Below the pieces are notes generated by a model. That model searched no databases, had not been told where the DNA came from, and worked only from the letters and a program-made list of their open reading frames with translations. From assembly GCA_965249455.1 (NCBI GenBank), contig OZ252236.1, positions 3,286,001 to 3,350,000 on the forward strand: a stretch of DNA of 64,000 nt, in the 5' to 3' direction. Position numbers and translations under genes: made by a program. The stretch is from Jiulongibacter sp024742395. GTDB taxonomy: Bacteria > Bacteroidota > Bacteroidia > Cytophagales > Spirosomataceae. The stretch's first letter is position 1, and each line of letters begins with the position of its first letter. Positions 1 through 9,262 of the stretch are shown here, in pieces.

Positions 1-1
1 T

Positions 2-46
2 GAAGGTATGACACCTAAGGCATGGTTGAAAGCTAATCAAATTTAA
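2..46 (+). CDS. C-terminal end of a gene entering from the left, possibly an AraC-type regulator
   Basis: Fourteen codons are open from base 2 to a TAA at 44-46 and encode EGMTPKAWLKANQI. The pattern G-M-T-P-K followed by an aromatic residue resembles the end of the second helix-turn-helix of AraC-family regulators (usually G.TP..Y/W). The fragment is too short to be sure of the family or even that this frame is coding. The gene start lies outside the window. Confidence 0.3.
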   Translation, partial: EGMTPKAWLKANQI

Positions 47-261
47 GCCTGTTTAAAAAGTCCTGAATCTCACGATTAAGTCCGCATTTATAATTCAGAA
101 CGATTCACCTTCCTTCCCACTCCATCTTTGCATTATCAAATCGATAAAGCAGAGTTAAACTATCATCAAATGATGATTCCTTTCTCTTCTTAAAACTTAA
201 GCTAACTAGAACGGGAGAGCTCTGAACTAATCGTTTTTTTTTAATAAAAACTATTATTATA

Positions 262-921
262 ATGAAAAAGCTATTTACAATTCTATTATTTTCTTGCACA
301 CTTAGTGCTTTTGCTCAAACTGACTCAACTGACGTATCGGAGGGTAAAAAAAACGAAGTAACCCATAAGTACAGGGTAAGTTTTCCTTATTTTATCGTAA
401 CAGATCCTATTGGAGATCCCTGGAACGACCGACAAAATACGCAAATGATTGAGCTTCATGTAAAACGTAATCTGGACGATAAGAACATTATTGGTGTCAA
501 GTTTGCCACCTGGCGATTGTTTCAACCCATGGGTATCACCTGGTGGGATGGTCTTTTGGATAAGTTAGAAACAGGAAGTGAATTCTATCCGGGACATGTG
601 CGGGAAACAGGTATAGGCATTTCGTATCAGCGTATGATCTGGAAAGGGCTATTTGCAACAGTCGAAGTTCTACCACAATTACAAACCTATATGGATCTTG
701 ATGGGAATAAAATTGGCAATGGGTTTAAAGTTTATAACTCGTATCATTTGGGCTACCATGTCTCAATTGGAAAGAAAAAGCGATTTTTTATAGAACCACA
801 AGTTCATTCACAGCACTGGATGTTTGACAACAAAGCTCCAGCCGGATTCAAGGAGTTGGACGATAAATGGAGAAGATACTTTCTTTTTGAGCCAAACATT
901 TACATTGGTGTAAATTTTTAA
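262..921 (+). CDS. Secreted protein of unknown function, probable outer-membrane beta-barrel
   Basis: This 219-residue protein starts with a clear signal peptide (MKKLFTILLFSCTLSAFAQ, cut after about residue 19). The mature part alternates polar and aromatic residues in short runs (YRVSFPYFIV, GIGISYQRMIW, YHLGYHVSIGKKKRFFIEPQ) and ends in an aromatic residue (IYIGVNF), which is the pattern of a small outer-membrane beta-barrel. I do not recognise a named family. The ATG lies directly after an A/T-rich leader with no Shine-Dalgarno sequence, as usual in Bacteroidota. A hairpin follows directly after the stop, so the gene is probably monocistronic. Confidence 0.75.
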   Translation: MKKLFTILLFSCTLSAFAQTDSTDVSEGKKNEVTHKYRVSFPYFIVTDPIGDPWNDRQNTQMIELHVKRNLDDKNIIGVKFATWRLFQPMGITWWDGLLDKLETGSEFYPGHVRETGIGISYQRMIWKGLFATVEVLPQLQTYMDLDGNKIGNGFKVYNSYHLGYHVSIGKKKRFFIEPQVHSQHWMFDNKAPAGFKELDDKWRRYFLFEPNIYIGVNF

Positions 922-924
922 GCG

Positions 925-970
925 ATAATCTGGCAAGTCGAGATTTACAAATCTTGGCTTGTCAGATTAT
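925..970 (+). terminator. Long imperfect hairpin after the first gene
   Basis: An inverted repeat of about 21-bp arms with two mismatches (925-945 against 950-970; arms begin ATAATCTGGCAAGTCGAGAT) surrounds a 4-base loop, three bases after the stop at 921. There is only a short T run after it, so it may act as a terminator or an mRNA 3' stabiliser. Confidence 0.5.
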
Positions 971-1083
971 TTAAAGCTAAAGGAACTGGAACCTAAAAAA
1001 TGCTCCGCAATGTCAATTCAACTTGGCCAAAAGAATATAACAATTTTGAAGTAATTTCAGCAGTGAATTGAGCCTAAATAAAT

Positions 1084-2538
1084 ATGAAAACAAAAAGACT
1101 AGCATTTATAATTTTAAAGAGAGGATTACAAGGGATTGGGGGATTGGTAGTGCTAATTCTAATCGCATTGATTAGTATACTCATTTTAGATTCTTTTCAG
1201 ACTTCCTTTTTGAAGATGGACAATCAACCGAAGGCTGATTTAAATAGCTATATCATAAGGAATGTCAACATTGTTCCAATGACCTCTGATACGGTACTAA
1301 CAAACTCGAGTGTCACCATCAAAAACGGGTTAATAAGTAGTATTGGAGACACTTCGAATCTTGAAAATCTGGCTGAAATAGATGCCAGAGGTGGTTTTCT
1401 TTCACCTGGTTTGACTGACATGCACGTACACGTTTGGGATAAATATGAACTCGGCTTGTATTTGGCAAATGGCGTTACAGCCATTCGCAACCTTTGGGGG
1501 CAACCCATGCACTTACGAATCAAGAAAGAAGTAATAGAAAATGAAATAGCCGCTCCGATGTTCTTTACTTCAACACCCAAACTAACAGGTCCTCAATTCA
1601 TCGGGGATGATAATACTAACCTAACAGACCCTAACGAAGCAAAAGAAAAAATCATCTCTTTCAAAGAGCGTGGTTTTGACTTCATTAAGACCTATTCTGG
1701 GCTTACAGAAGAACTATTTGAAGCAATCCTCAGGCAAGCTGCTATTTCTAACATGGATATAGTGGCCCATCCTACTCCGGAGGTTCCTTATGAGTATCAC
1801 TTTAACCCTCAAATCATCACCATCGAACATGCGGAAGAGTTTGTGCAACAACCCTTGAATTATCAACTGGATACTACTAAGCTTAATGAAATAGTTGAAG
1901 GATATGTAGCCAATCCTCACGCAACGCTAAGCCCTACACTAATTGTTTATTACAACATTTACAACATGCTCCGGAATGATACGATTCTCTCTTCAGAGGA
2001 TTTGGATTATATGAATCCGCTCATTCGCATGGTAGATAGCCAAGCCCAATATGACAGATGGAATGGTACGAAAATACAAGATGCTACCGTCACTAAACGA
2101 ATCAAAGATCAACATGATTTTCATTTACTCATCATAAAGAAACTTTATGACAAAGGAGTCAACATTGTCTGTGGAACAGATGCAGGCATTGGTATTACTT
2201 TACCCGGTTTCTCCATACATCAAGAATTAGAATTCTATAAGCAAGCAGGGATGAGTAATTATGATGTTCTGAAGACAGCAACAGTGAATCCTTCAAAAAC
2301 ACATAATTTTTTGAATAATCTGGGAAGTGTCGAGGTAGGCAAAACTGCCAATCTCCTAATATTAGACACAAATCCACTTGAAGAATTAAAGGCTCTTCAG
2401 AATCCTAAAATGGTTTTTGTAAAAGGTAGAAAGATCAATCATGAGCAGTTAAACCAATTCAAAGAAAAGGCAAAGAACAGAAGCAATCTATTGGCAACAG
2501 CCTTGAGGTATGCAGAATATCTGTTATTGGAGCGGTAA
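1084..2538 (+). CDS. Membrane-anchored or exported amidohydrolase-family protein
   Basis: This 484-residue protein has one hydrophobic helix at about residues 13-36 and then the metal-dependent amidohydrolase (imidazolonepropionase-like) fold. The metal motifs are visible in order: DMHVHVWD near residue 112 (the HxH of strand 1), AHPTPE near 228, IEHAEE near 248, and GTDAGIG near 361 (the conserved Asp). The helix puts the enzyme on the outer side of the inner membrane or in the periplasm. Family members hydrolyse cyclic amides, dipeptides or related C-N bonds; the substrate cannot be told here. No partner gene is close, and 118 bp of non-coding DNA follow before the next transcription unit. 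Confidence 0.85.
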   Translation: MKTKRLAFIILKRGLQGIGGLVVLILIALISILILDSFQTSFLKMDNQPKADLNSYIIRNVNIVPMTSDTVLTNSSVTIKNGLISSIGDTSNLENLAEIDARGGFLSPGLTDMHVHVWDKYELGLYLANGVTAIRNLWGQPMHLRIKKEVIENEIAAPMFFTSTPKLTGPQFIGDDNTNLTDPNEAKEKIISFKERGFDFIKTYSGLTEELFEAILRQAAISNMDIVAHPTPEVPYEYHFNPQIITIEHAEEFVQQPLNYQLDTTKLNEIVEGYVANPHATLSPTLIVYYNIYNMLRNDTILSSEDLDYMNPLIRMVDSQAQYDRWNGTKIQDATVTKRIKDQHDFHLLIIKKLYDKGVNIVCGTDAGIGITLPGFSIHQELEFYKQAGMSNYDVLKTATVNPSKTHNFLNNLGSVEVGKTANLLILDTNPLEELKALQNPKMVFVKGRKINHEQLNQFKEKAKNRSNLLATALRYAEYLLLER

Positions 2539-2710
2539 CCGGGCTTATGCGTACCGTACGCTCACAAACTAGATTGTAAATCTCTCAAAGTAATAACTTG
2601 AAACTGCTCTGTAAATACAAGCTCGTATATATAGTTGCTGATGCAATTTCTACTCTGTGGCAGCAATAAAAAAGAGAAAACAAAGAAGTCGATCACAAAA
2701 CAATCAGAAA

Positions 2711-4189
2711 ATGAATTCATCGAGTAAAGCACTAATTTTCGCTTTCATAACCTTTTTCACCTTAAATTCTTTTTCTCAAAGCACCAATAAAGAACTTTTC
2801 AATAGAATTAACGCATATTTGGAATCAAGCGTAATAAATGGCTTTTCTGGAGCTGTTTTAGTCTCTAAAAAAGGAGAAATTATTTTATCAAAAGGATATG
2901 GATGGGCAGACAGAAAAAATAAAATACCTAATTCACCATTAACTGTTTTTAATATTGGTTCTGTTACTAAACAATTTACAGCATCGGCTGTTTTAAAACT
3001 TGTAGAACAAGGGAAAATTAAAATATCAGATAAAATAAGTTCATATTTTCGTCAGGTCCCTATAGACAAAAGAGAGATAACTATTCATCAATTATTAACG
3101 CATACCTCTGGAATTTCTAATAGAACTGGTGGTTTTAGATATGATGAAGCCAGTAAAGAACAGTTTCTAAAAGAATTCTTTGATTCAGATTTACAATCTA
3201 AACCAGGTGCAAAGTACCAATATGCCAATGCCAACTACATTATGTTAACGGTTCTATTGGAGTTGGTTTCGGGACAATCTTATAATTCTTTTTTAAATGA
3301 ATACCTGTTTGAACCTGCTCAAATGAAAAGTACCGGATATAAAAGCATCAATTTTAGTGCGGAACGACTCGCACATGGATACTACTATAACAGAGATGAT
3401 GAACAATGGGCAGATTGGGGAACAACCCAACAGCACCTTCCGTACAATGATAAACACTGGTATAGTATAGGCAAAGGAGATATTCATTCTACCGTTGAGG
3501 ATTTATATAAATGGCAGGTTGCTTTAAACAATAATGTGATTTTAACACGAGAAATAAAGGCTCTTCTAGAAACACCTCATGTAGCCGAAAATAATAGCAA
3601 GACATCGTTTTACGGCTACGGTTGGGCCATATCTCAAAGTAATAGAGATACCAAAATCGTTGCACATAATGGTAGTAATGGGCTGTATTTTGCTGATTTT
3701 GTAAGATATACAGATGATGAGGTAGTGGTTATATACATAACAAACGCGTTTTTAGGTCATGAATCAGAAAATGTTGCTCGAGAAATAGGCAAAATGATTT
3801 TTGATTCCAATTATACTGCAACACCAATTTCAAGGAACATTTATGAATTAATTCATGAATTTATGAAAACCAATCCATCTTCAAATGCAGATAAATTACC
3901 TGATCTTTTTAAGAAAGAACTTAATTATGAATTTAACGACCATGCCGTACTAAATAGACTAGGATATAGCAGATTGATAAAAGAAGACAAGCCTGACTGG
4001 GCCTTAGAACTTTTTAAACTTAATGTGAAGTTATTCCCTGAAGATGGAAATTTATGGGATTCACTGGGTGAAGCTTACTTAAAGTATGACAAAGTAGAAG
4101 AAGCTATAAAGTGTTACTCTAAGGCAGTGGAATTAGGTAGTGGAGGCTCAAAAAGCATATTGAATAAATTGTTGAAAGAAGACCAATAA
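2711..4189 (+). CDS. Secreted class C beta-lactamase-like serine hydrolase with C-terminal TPR
   Basis: From the ATG at 2711 the protein is 492 residues and begins with a good signal peptide (MNSSSKALIFAFITFF...SFSQ). A GTG at 2657 would add 18 highly basic residues in front of it and is less likely. The beta-lactamase/penicillin-binding family fold is shown by S-V-T-K (Ser84, Lys87), the Y-A-N motif (Tyr171-Asn173) and H-N-G near residue 319. After about residue 375 comes a tetratricopeptide stretch (ALELFKLNVKLFPEDGNLWD, GEAYLKYDKVEEAIKCY). Such proteins are usually esterases or D-amino acid peptidases, not true beta-lactamases. The gene is A+T-rich compared with its surroundings (17 G+C in the 60 bases 2881-2940), as is the next one, which suggests acquisition together. 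Confidence 0.88.
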   Translation: MNSSSKALIFAFITFFTLNSFSQSTNKELFNRINAYLESSVINGFSGAVLVSKKGEIILSKGYGWADRKNKIPNSPLTVFNIGSVTKQFTASAVLKLVEQGKIKISDKISSYFRQVPIDKREITIHQLLTHTSGISNRTGGFRYDEASKEQFLKEFFDSDLQSKPGAKYQYANANYIMLTVLLELVSGQSYNSFLNEYLFEPAQMKSTGYKSINFSAERLAHGYYYNRDDEQWADWGTTQQHLPYNDKHWYSIGKGDIHSTVEDLYKWQVALNNNVILTREIKALLETPHVAENNSKTSFYGYGWAISQSNRDTKIVAHNGSNGLYFADFVRYTDDEVVVIYITNAFLGHESENVAREIGKMIFDSNYTATPISRNIYELIHEFMKTNPSSNADKLPDLFKKELNYEFNDHAVLNRLGYSRLIKEDKPDWALELFKLNVKLFPEDGNLWDSLGEAYLKYDKVEEAIKCYSKAVELGSGGSKSILNKLLKEDQ

Positions 4190-4215
4190 TTCATTTTCCA
4201 ATTTAAATTTAGACG

Positions 4216-4263
4216 ATGGGAATTTGCACTCCTGAAGAATTATTAAAAATTAAAACTGTATGA
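4216..4263 (+). CDS. Possible 15-codon leader peptide overlapping the start of the Vat-family gene
   Basis: ATG at 4216 opens a 15-residue reading frame (MGICTPEELLKIKTV) whose TGA at 4261-4263 overlaps the start of the acetyltransferase gene as ATGA. Leader peptides that couple translation to an antibiotic-resistance gene are well known in other families. Here this is inference only: the frame could equally be the tail of a lost upstream gene or chance. Confidence 0.3.
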   Translation: MGICTPEELLKIKTV

Positions 4264-4883
4264 TGGGACCAGATAAAAACATAAAATTTCCGCTTGAAAA
4301 TTATGACAGACTTTGTTTCCTAAAGAATGTTGTGAAAAACCCCAACATCATAGTTGGCGACTATACCTATTATGATGATTTTGAAAATGTAGAAAACTTT
4401 GAGAAAAACGTAAAATACCTTTTCGATTTTGTAGGAGACAAATTAATTATTGGAAAGTTCTGTATGATAGCTTCAGATGTCAAATTCATCATGAACGGTG
4501 CAAATCATATGACGGATTCATTGTCAACTTATCCTTTTGCAATTTTTGGGAAAGGCTGGGAAAATGCAATGGAGGGAAAAGCCTACCCGAAAAAAGGAAA
4601 TATTACTATTGGTAATGATGTTTGGATTGGCTACAACGCCACAATAATGGCTGGAGTAACTATTGGAGACGGAGCAATAATTGCCACAAACTCAACAATC
4701 ATTAAGGATGTCGAACCCTATTCCGTAGTTGGAGGAAATCCGGCAAAAGAGATTAAAAAGCGATTCTCAAAAGAAGTAATTACAAAACTCTTAAAGCTTC
4801 AATGGTGGAACTGGGATATTCAAAAAATCACAAAGAACATTCAGAACCTGACAGACAACGAAATTGAAAATATAGTAGAATAA
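4260..4883 (+). CDS. Vat-family (streptogramin A / xenobiotic) O-acetyltransferase
   Basis: This 207-residue left-handed beta-helix (hexapeptide repeat) enzyme follows the Vat pattern along its whole length: YPLE/FPLENYD start, GDYTYYDDF, KLIIGKFCMIA, MNGANHMTD with the catalytic His of the Vat/CatB group, STYPFAIFGKGW, the repeats GNDVWIGYNATIMAGVTIGDGAII, then VVGGNPAKEIKKRF and LQWWNWD. Vat enzymes transfer acetyl from acetyl-CoA to the hydroxyl of streptogramin A antibiotics; chromosomal relatives may have other substrates. Two start codons lie in tandem (4260 and 4263); known Vat proteins begin MGP, which favours 4263. The gene is A+T-rich like its upstream neighbour. Family assignment is firm; activity on streptogramins is inference. 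Confidence 0.9.
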   Translation: MMGPDKNIKFPLENYDRLCFLKNVVKNPNIIVGDYTYYDDFENVENFEKNVKYLFDFVGDKLIIGKFCMIASDVKFIMNGANHMTDSLSTYPFAIFGKGWENAMEGKAYPKKGNITIGNDVWIGYNATIMAGVTIGDGAIIATNSTIIKDVEPYSVVGGNPAKEIKKRFSKEVITKLLKLQWWNWDIQKITKNIQNLTDNEIENIVE

Positions 4884-5668
4884 AAAAAAGAGCAACAAAG
4901 AGAGACAAAAAATCACTTTCCGTACTTATAGCTATGCAAAACACGACCTCAATGATCTTATCATTAAATAGTTGAGGCATCTGCTTTTAGAAGCTAAGCA
5001 ATCCGCTGCCTGTGACGATCAATTGGCACTATCATTCTTTAGTATATTCAAGGCTAAAGAACTAGAAATAATTATAAATGCGTACCGAGAAGCGAACTAG
5101 TTTCACTGAGCAAAATGAGTCCATCCTACAGACATAAAATGACATTTGGGATCAATAAAGCACTGATGTTATTCCTGTTATCTTAATTGAAGCCATGGGC
5201 TCAGAACCTACACTTCTGGCAATGTAATTAAGAACATCCCCCAAGTTGAGTACATAATGAGGAGTAGTTTAAGAGAGGTTTTTGAGGAGTAGTTGTTTTA
5301 TTGTAAGTACAAGTCAGTCCGACCGAAGACGAGGACAGTCTTTTTACTGCTAGATGAGGGTCTCTACTAACTCTTCCTGACATGAATGCTATGCTTTTAG
5401 CTTGTTTTATCACAACAAATACCTTCCTTTATCAGTATACCCAATTTTGAATATTAGTCAAATGAAAACAATCTTTATGCAAACTAATTCAATTAGTATC
5501 AGTCTTACCTTTCTGAAGTGAAACTTAAATAAAAATGTCCAGTTTTTTATATAAAAAACTGGACATTTATTTTCAGAACATATCGACAAAGCTAAATTTT
5601 AAAGTACTGATTACTTGACACTTAAGGTTATATATCAAGTTTTCTTTGTACTGTTGAGTTTTAAAACA
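4884..5668. other. 785 bp without a convincing gene, possibly decayed DNA
   Basis: No intact gene is visible. In the plus strand, 4921-5100 reads as 59 codons broken by one TAG at 4969 (second part LRHLLLEAKQSACDDQLA...), which could be a gene remnant, but I recognise no family. A 12-bp direct repeat TGAGGAGTAGTT occurs at 5258-5269 and 5283-5294. The stretch ends with a perfect 36-bp palindrome. The pattern fits an eroded insertion between the A+T-rich gene pair and the rhamnosidase. Confidence 0.4.
5533..5568. terminator. Perfect 36-bp palindrome, probable bidirectional terminator
   Basis: The two 18-base halves (left half AAATGTCCAGTTTTTTAT) are exact reverse complements with no spacer. 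As RNA it folds with an AU-rich top and GC pairs near the base, and it lies about 100 bp beyond the 3' end of the minus-strand rhamnosidase gene. A bidirectional terminator is the simplest reading; the end of a lost mobile element is possible. Confidence 0.5.
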
Positions 5669-8600
5669 CTACTTCCTCACCTCAAACGAATAACTTCCTG
5701 AACCCAAATCAAGCACCACAGCATTATCCGTGAAACTTGACACTTGGTCTGTGGCAATAGCCTTCCCGCTTTCTGTAACTTGATCCAGTGTTTTTGCCGG
5801 AACAAATACTTTTGCTGTCGTATTGGCAGGTATACGGATCTTGAAGGTTAATTTATCCCCTTCATTTTGCCAGGCTGATTCTATACGCCCATAAACTGAA
5901 TCATAATGGCCAGAGGCTTCCTTGATTTGACCTGTAGGATCAATCGATGGTTTGAGTACAAACTGCTTAAAAGCGGTCACCGTTGGATCACGCTGTATAC
6001 CCAGTGATGAATTGTACATCCAGGCAGCAATGGCACCAAATGAGTAATGATTAAAGGAATTCATGCTGTTGTTCCCTCCAAAACCATCTTCTACTGTATA
6101 ACTATTTAACCTCTCCCAAATAGAGGTGGCTCCGTTCACCACTGAATACAGCCAGCTAGGATACTGTTTATTCACAAGCAATTGATAAGCCAGATCGTCA
6201 CGTCCATGGGCCGATAGGGCTTCATTAATAGAGGCTGTACCAATAAACCCGGTCATAAGCGAATACTCCGGTCTTTCCACTCCGCCATCGTCCGTATTCT
6301 TTCTTTGAATGGTTGCTGCCAGGTTTTTGATGGCTTTTTCTACATTTTCACCGCTAAATACTCCTAATGCGAGCGGGATAGCATAAGACGCCTGGGTATC
6401 AATCAACTGACCTTTGTCTGTTTTATTATCTCCCCTGTTCTCTCCCGGAGGTCCCAGGAAGCCTGTCACAATCCCTGATTTGATGGTTTTCCCTGTTTCT
6501 ACATCCACATATACCTTATTAAAAACTTGCCTTACCTCAGCTCTTTTATTCATGAACTTTCTTGCATCGGCTTCTTTTCCGAGCTTTATAGCCATCTTGC
6601 TCATAATCTCTAAATCATAAGCATAATAAGCCATCCAGAAGAGGGTATTATCATTTTTATTGCCTTCAGGACTTAACCAGTCGCCCAGCGGTCCTTCATT
6701 CAATATACCTTCTTCGTTAACCATAGTTGCCAGGAAATCTACATAGCGTTTCATGGCATCATAATGCTCTTGGAGCAATTGCATATCGCCATACTGCTGA
6801 AAGGTCTCCCAGGCTACCACAATTCCGGCACTTCCCCAGAGCGTACCTCCAAAACCTCCTCCTACCGGGGCTACATCAGTAAATCTGCCATTCTCGTATT
6901 GTATGTCTCTCATGGCCAAAAGATGTCTTTTCAGAAAGTTACTGGCATCTGTTAAATATGTTGAAGACTTCGCAAACACAGAGATATCGCCGCTCCAACC
7001 CATTCTTTCGTTTCTTTGAGGGCAGTCAGTTGGAATGGAAAGAAAATTACTTCTCAAAGACCAGGTAATGTTTTCCCAAAGCTTATTCACTTCCGGGTTA
7101 TTTGTTTTGTACGAAGAAGAGAGCTCTTCTACCGAACTAATAACTAAACCTTTAACATCTGCCACGGGTAAAGACTTTTCTATACCCGTTATTTCTACAA
7201 AACGATATCCATGAAAAGTAAAACGAGGTTTAATGACTTCATCTCCACCTTTTAGAACGTATTGGTCTTGTGTTAGAGCAGCTCTGATGTTTTCCATCAT
7301 CACCATACCTTCATTTCCTTTATACTCCGGCAGATCAGGGTAAAGTACCTCCGCAAAACGCAGATTAATTACTTGACCTTTCTTACCGTTCTTAATTTTG
7401 ATTTCAGGTATACCCACCATATTCTGACCCATGTCGTATACATACACCCCGGGCCTTGGGGTAGAATAATCTATGGCTTCCAGAGTCTTTACAACTTTGG
7501 CATTTTCTCCGTATTGCCCAATAATTTCAAGTTCATTGTAATTCAGCGAAGAGGTTCTGCCAAACATATCCTTCACCTCAGTCAAGTAGGCGTTACCTTC
7601 AAGAGGAACTTCCACAGCTTTTTTCCATGCTTCATCTGAGTAGTTCGCTGTAGTCCATCCTTTTACAGCAGCATCTTTTCCGGCGTCATACACTTCTCCC
7701 TGAAAGAATGAGCCTACTCTTATCGGTCCATCGGTAAATAATTTCCAGTCTTTGGTATTTGAGGTTACTGTCTGTGTACTTCCATCTTCATAGGTAATGA
7801 CTATTTTTGATAACAATGATTGTTTATCTCCGAAGTAGTTCCAGCTATCGCCCAAATAAGTGATGTTTCCACTCCACCATCCCTCGCCTAACCATGCCCC
7901 AAAAGCATTCGGTGCATTACTTTGAATCAAAGAGCTGATGTCATAGGTCTGATACATGTGGTGTTTATTGTATTGCGTAAGTCCTGGATTAAAGTAGTCA
8001 TCCCCTATTTTTTCTCCATTCAAATACACTTCATAAATGCCCCTGGCGGTCACATAAAGCCTCGCTTTTTTTACTTTCTTTTTAGCGGTTTTGAACTCCG
8101 TTCTTAGCATTGGAGCTGCATTTTTACTTGGATCAGCAGTAATGAGCTGTTCACCGCTTAGCTTAAAAGCATTTTTCACCTTTGGTAAACCATTGAATAA
8201 CGTATACTCCCTTTCGGAAGAATACAGTATGTTACCAGGTTCTCTGAAATTTTTAAGTTCGATCTCTGAAAAATAGGCCGTTTGACCTTTTTCCACCTTA
8301 AATCCAATATCCGCCAACATCGGAAAACAAATCGCATTGTTTCCATTGCCAATTGGATTCAGGTTTAGCCCACCAGGTGAATAAGGCGTTAATGGCTCCA
8401 TAGAAGCATCTCTTAACCTATGCCTTTCGTCTTCTCCGTCAATAAAGAATTCAAACACTCCGAAATTGCTTTGAGCAAAGACTTTATGCTTTTCATATTT
8501 ATTCTTGTCATTGATGAATTCTCTTGGAATGGCTACCGTTTTAAATGGCACCTCTGCTTTGTCATTTTTATCAAACCCTACTCTGTAAATATTGAGCAAA

Positions 8601-9262
8601 GCCGTACTTTCTGCTTTGGCATTTAATTCTGAAATATCTATCTCCAATGCAATATAGCTTTCATTGTATCCTTTCTCTAAGCCCATTAGATTAAGGTTCT
8701 TATTACTCATTCGACTATCATTGGCCCCAAAAACAAATGATGCCTTTGTAGATTTTGAATCGGCATCTATTTGCACTGCAAAACCTAATTTAAAAACAGA
8801 AAGGTAATGCGAATAAAAGACCAAATCTTCTTCTCCCCCTCCTATCCACTGTGCTCCATCCCATGCAGCAATTTTTGGATTCATCAATCCGGTTTCGAAC
8901 CAGGAAGACTCTTGACTTGAACGGCCTTGATTGTCCCAAACGGTAACACCCCAGGTATATCGTGTAGTAGGTTTAAGCTTCTCTCCTTTATAAAATATTC
9001 CATGCGAGAATCCAGAAATAACTTTTCCAGAGTCCCAAACCTTTTGATTCGCCTCATCTCTGACCACCAATTGATAGGCTGTTTGAACCAAACCTCTAAC
9101 ATCGCTTTCATTTTTCATTTGCCAGGAAAACTGATGTTGTTCGTTGTCAATGCCCAAAGGTGTGGTTTCGTAATTGACTTTAAGATTCTGCAAACCAAAT
9201 TGAGCAAATAGAGCAGTGCTCATTAAGCTCAGAAACACTAAGGTGAAATATCGTTTTATCAT
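5669..9262 (-). CDS. Secreted alpha-L-rhamnosidase, glycoside hydrolase family 78
   Basis: This 1197-residue enzyme has a signal peptide (MIKRYFTLVFLSLMSTALFAQ) followed by the GH78 order: an N-terminal fibronectin-like part (LKVNYETTPLGIDNEQHQFSWQM), a rhamnosidase N domain with a jelly-roll (ARLYVTARGIYEVYLNG, GLTQYNKHHMYQTYD), the (alpha/alpha)6 catalytic barrel with DCPQRNERMGWSGD and GDWLSPEG carrying the acidic catalytic residues, and a C-terminal beta-sandwich (FNHYSFGAIAAWMYNSSLGIQ, GHYDSVYGRIESAW). It is longer than many members because roughly 200 residues (about 140-340) are inserted between the first two parts, probably an extra lectin-like sandwich. It cuts terminal alpha-L-rhamnose from plant or algal glycans or glycosides. 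No SusC/SusD pair or other glycan gene is adjacent, so it is not in a classical utilisation locus here. Confidence 0.95.
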   Translation of the reverse strand: MIKRYFTLVFLSLMSTALFAQFGLQNLKVNYETTPLGIDNEQHQFSWQMKNESDVRGLVQTAYQLVVRDEANQKVWDSGKVISGFSHGIFYKGEKLKPTTRYTWGVTVWDNQGRSSQESSWFETGLMNPKIAAWDGAQWIGGGEEDLVFYSHYLSVFKLGFAVQIDADSKSTKASFVFGANDSRMSNKNLNLMGLEKGYNESYIALEIDISELNAKAESTALLNIYRVGFDKNDKAEVPFKTVAIPREFINDKNKYEKHKVFAQSNFGVFEFFIDGEDERHRLRDASMEPLTPYSPGGLNLNPIGNGNNAICFPMLADIGFKVEKGQTAYFSEIELKNFREPGNILYSSEREYTLFNGLPKVKNAFKLSGEQLITADPSKNAAPMLRTEFKTAKKKVKKARLYVTARGIYEVYLNGEKIGDDYFNPGLTQYNKHHMYQTYDISSLIQSNAPNAFGAWLGEGWWSGNITYLGDSWNYFGDKQSLLSKIVITYEDGSTQTVTSNTKDWKLFTDGPIRVGSFFQGEVYDAGKDAAVKGWTTANYSDEAWKKAVEVPLEGNAYLTEVKDMFGRTSSLNYNELEIIGQYGENAKVVKTLEAIDYSTPRPGVYVYDMGQNMVGIPEIKIKNGKKGQVINLRFAEVLYPDLPEYKGNEGMVMMENIRAALTQDQYVLKGGDEVIKPRFTFHGYRFVEITGIEKSLPVADVKGLVISSVEELSSSYKTNNPEVNKLWENITWSLRSNFLSIPTDCPQRNERMGWSGDISVFAKSSTYLTDASNFLKRHLLAMRDIQYENGRFTDVAPVGGGFGGTLWGSAGIVVAWETFQQYGDMQLLQEHYDAMKRYVDFLATMVNEEGILNEGPLGDWLSPEGNKNDNTLFWMAYYAYDLEIMSKMAIKLGKEADARKFMNKRAEVRQVFNKVYVDVETGKTIKSGIVTGFLGPPGENRGDNKTDKGQLIDTQASYAIPLALGVFSGENVEKAIKNLAATIQRKNTDDGGVERPEYSLMTGFIGTASINEALSAHGRDDLAYQLLVNKQYPSWLYSVVNGATSIWERLNSYTVEDGFGGNNSMNSFNHYSFGAIAAWMYNSSLGIQRDPTVTAFKQFVLKPSIDPTGQIKEASGHYDSVYGRIESAWQNEGDKLTFKIRIPANTTAKVFVPAKTLDQVTESGKAIATDQVSSFTDNAVVLDLGSGSYSFEVRK

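Noticed and set aside
5228..5413. 61-codon minus-strand frame in the gene-free stretch
   Set aside because: No start context, no family and a Ser/Thr-rich random look; kept only as part of the gap description.
2539..5668. Integron cassette array idea for the A+T-rich enzyme genes
   Set aside because: I found no paired attC core sites (no RYYYAAC/GTTRRRY pairs at gene ends) and no integrase gene.
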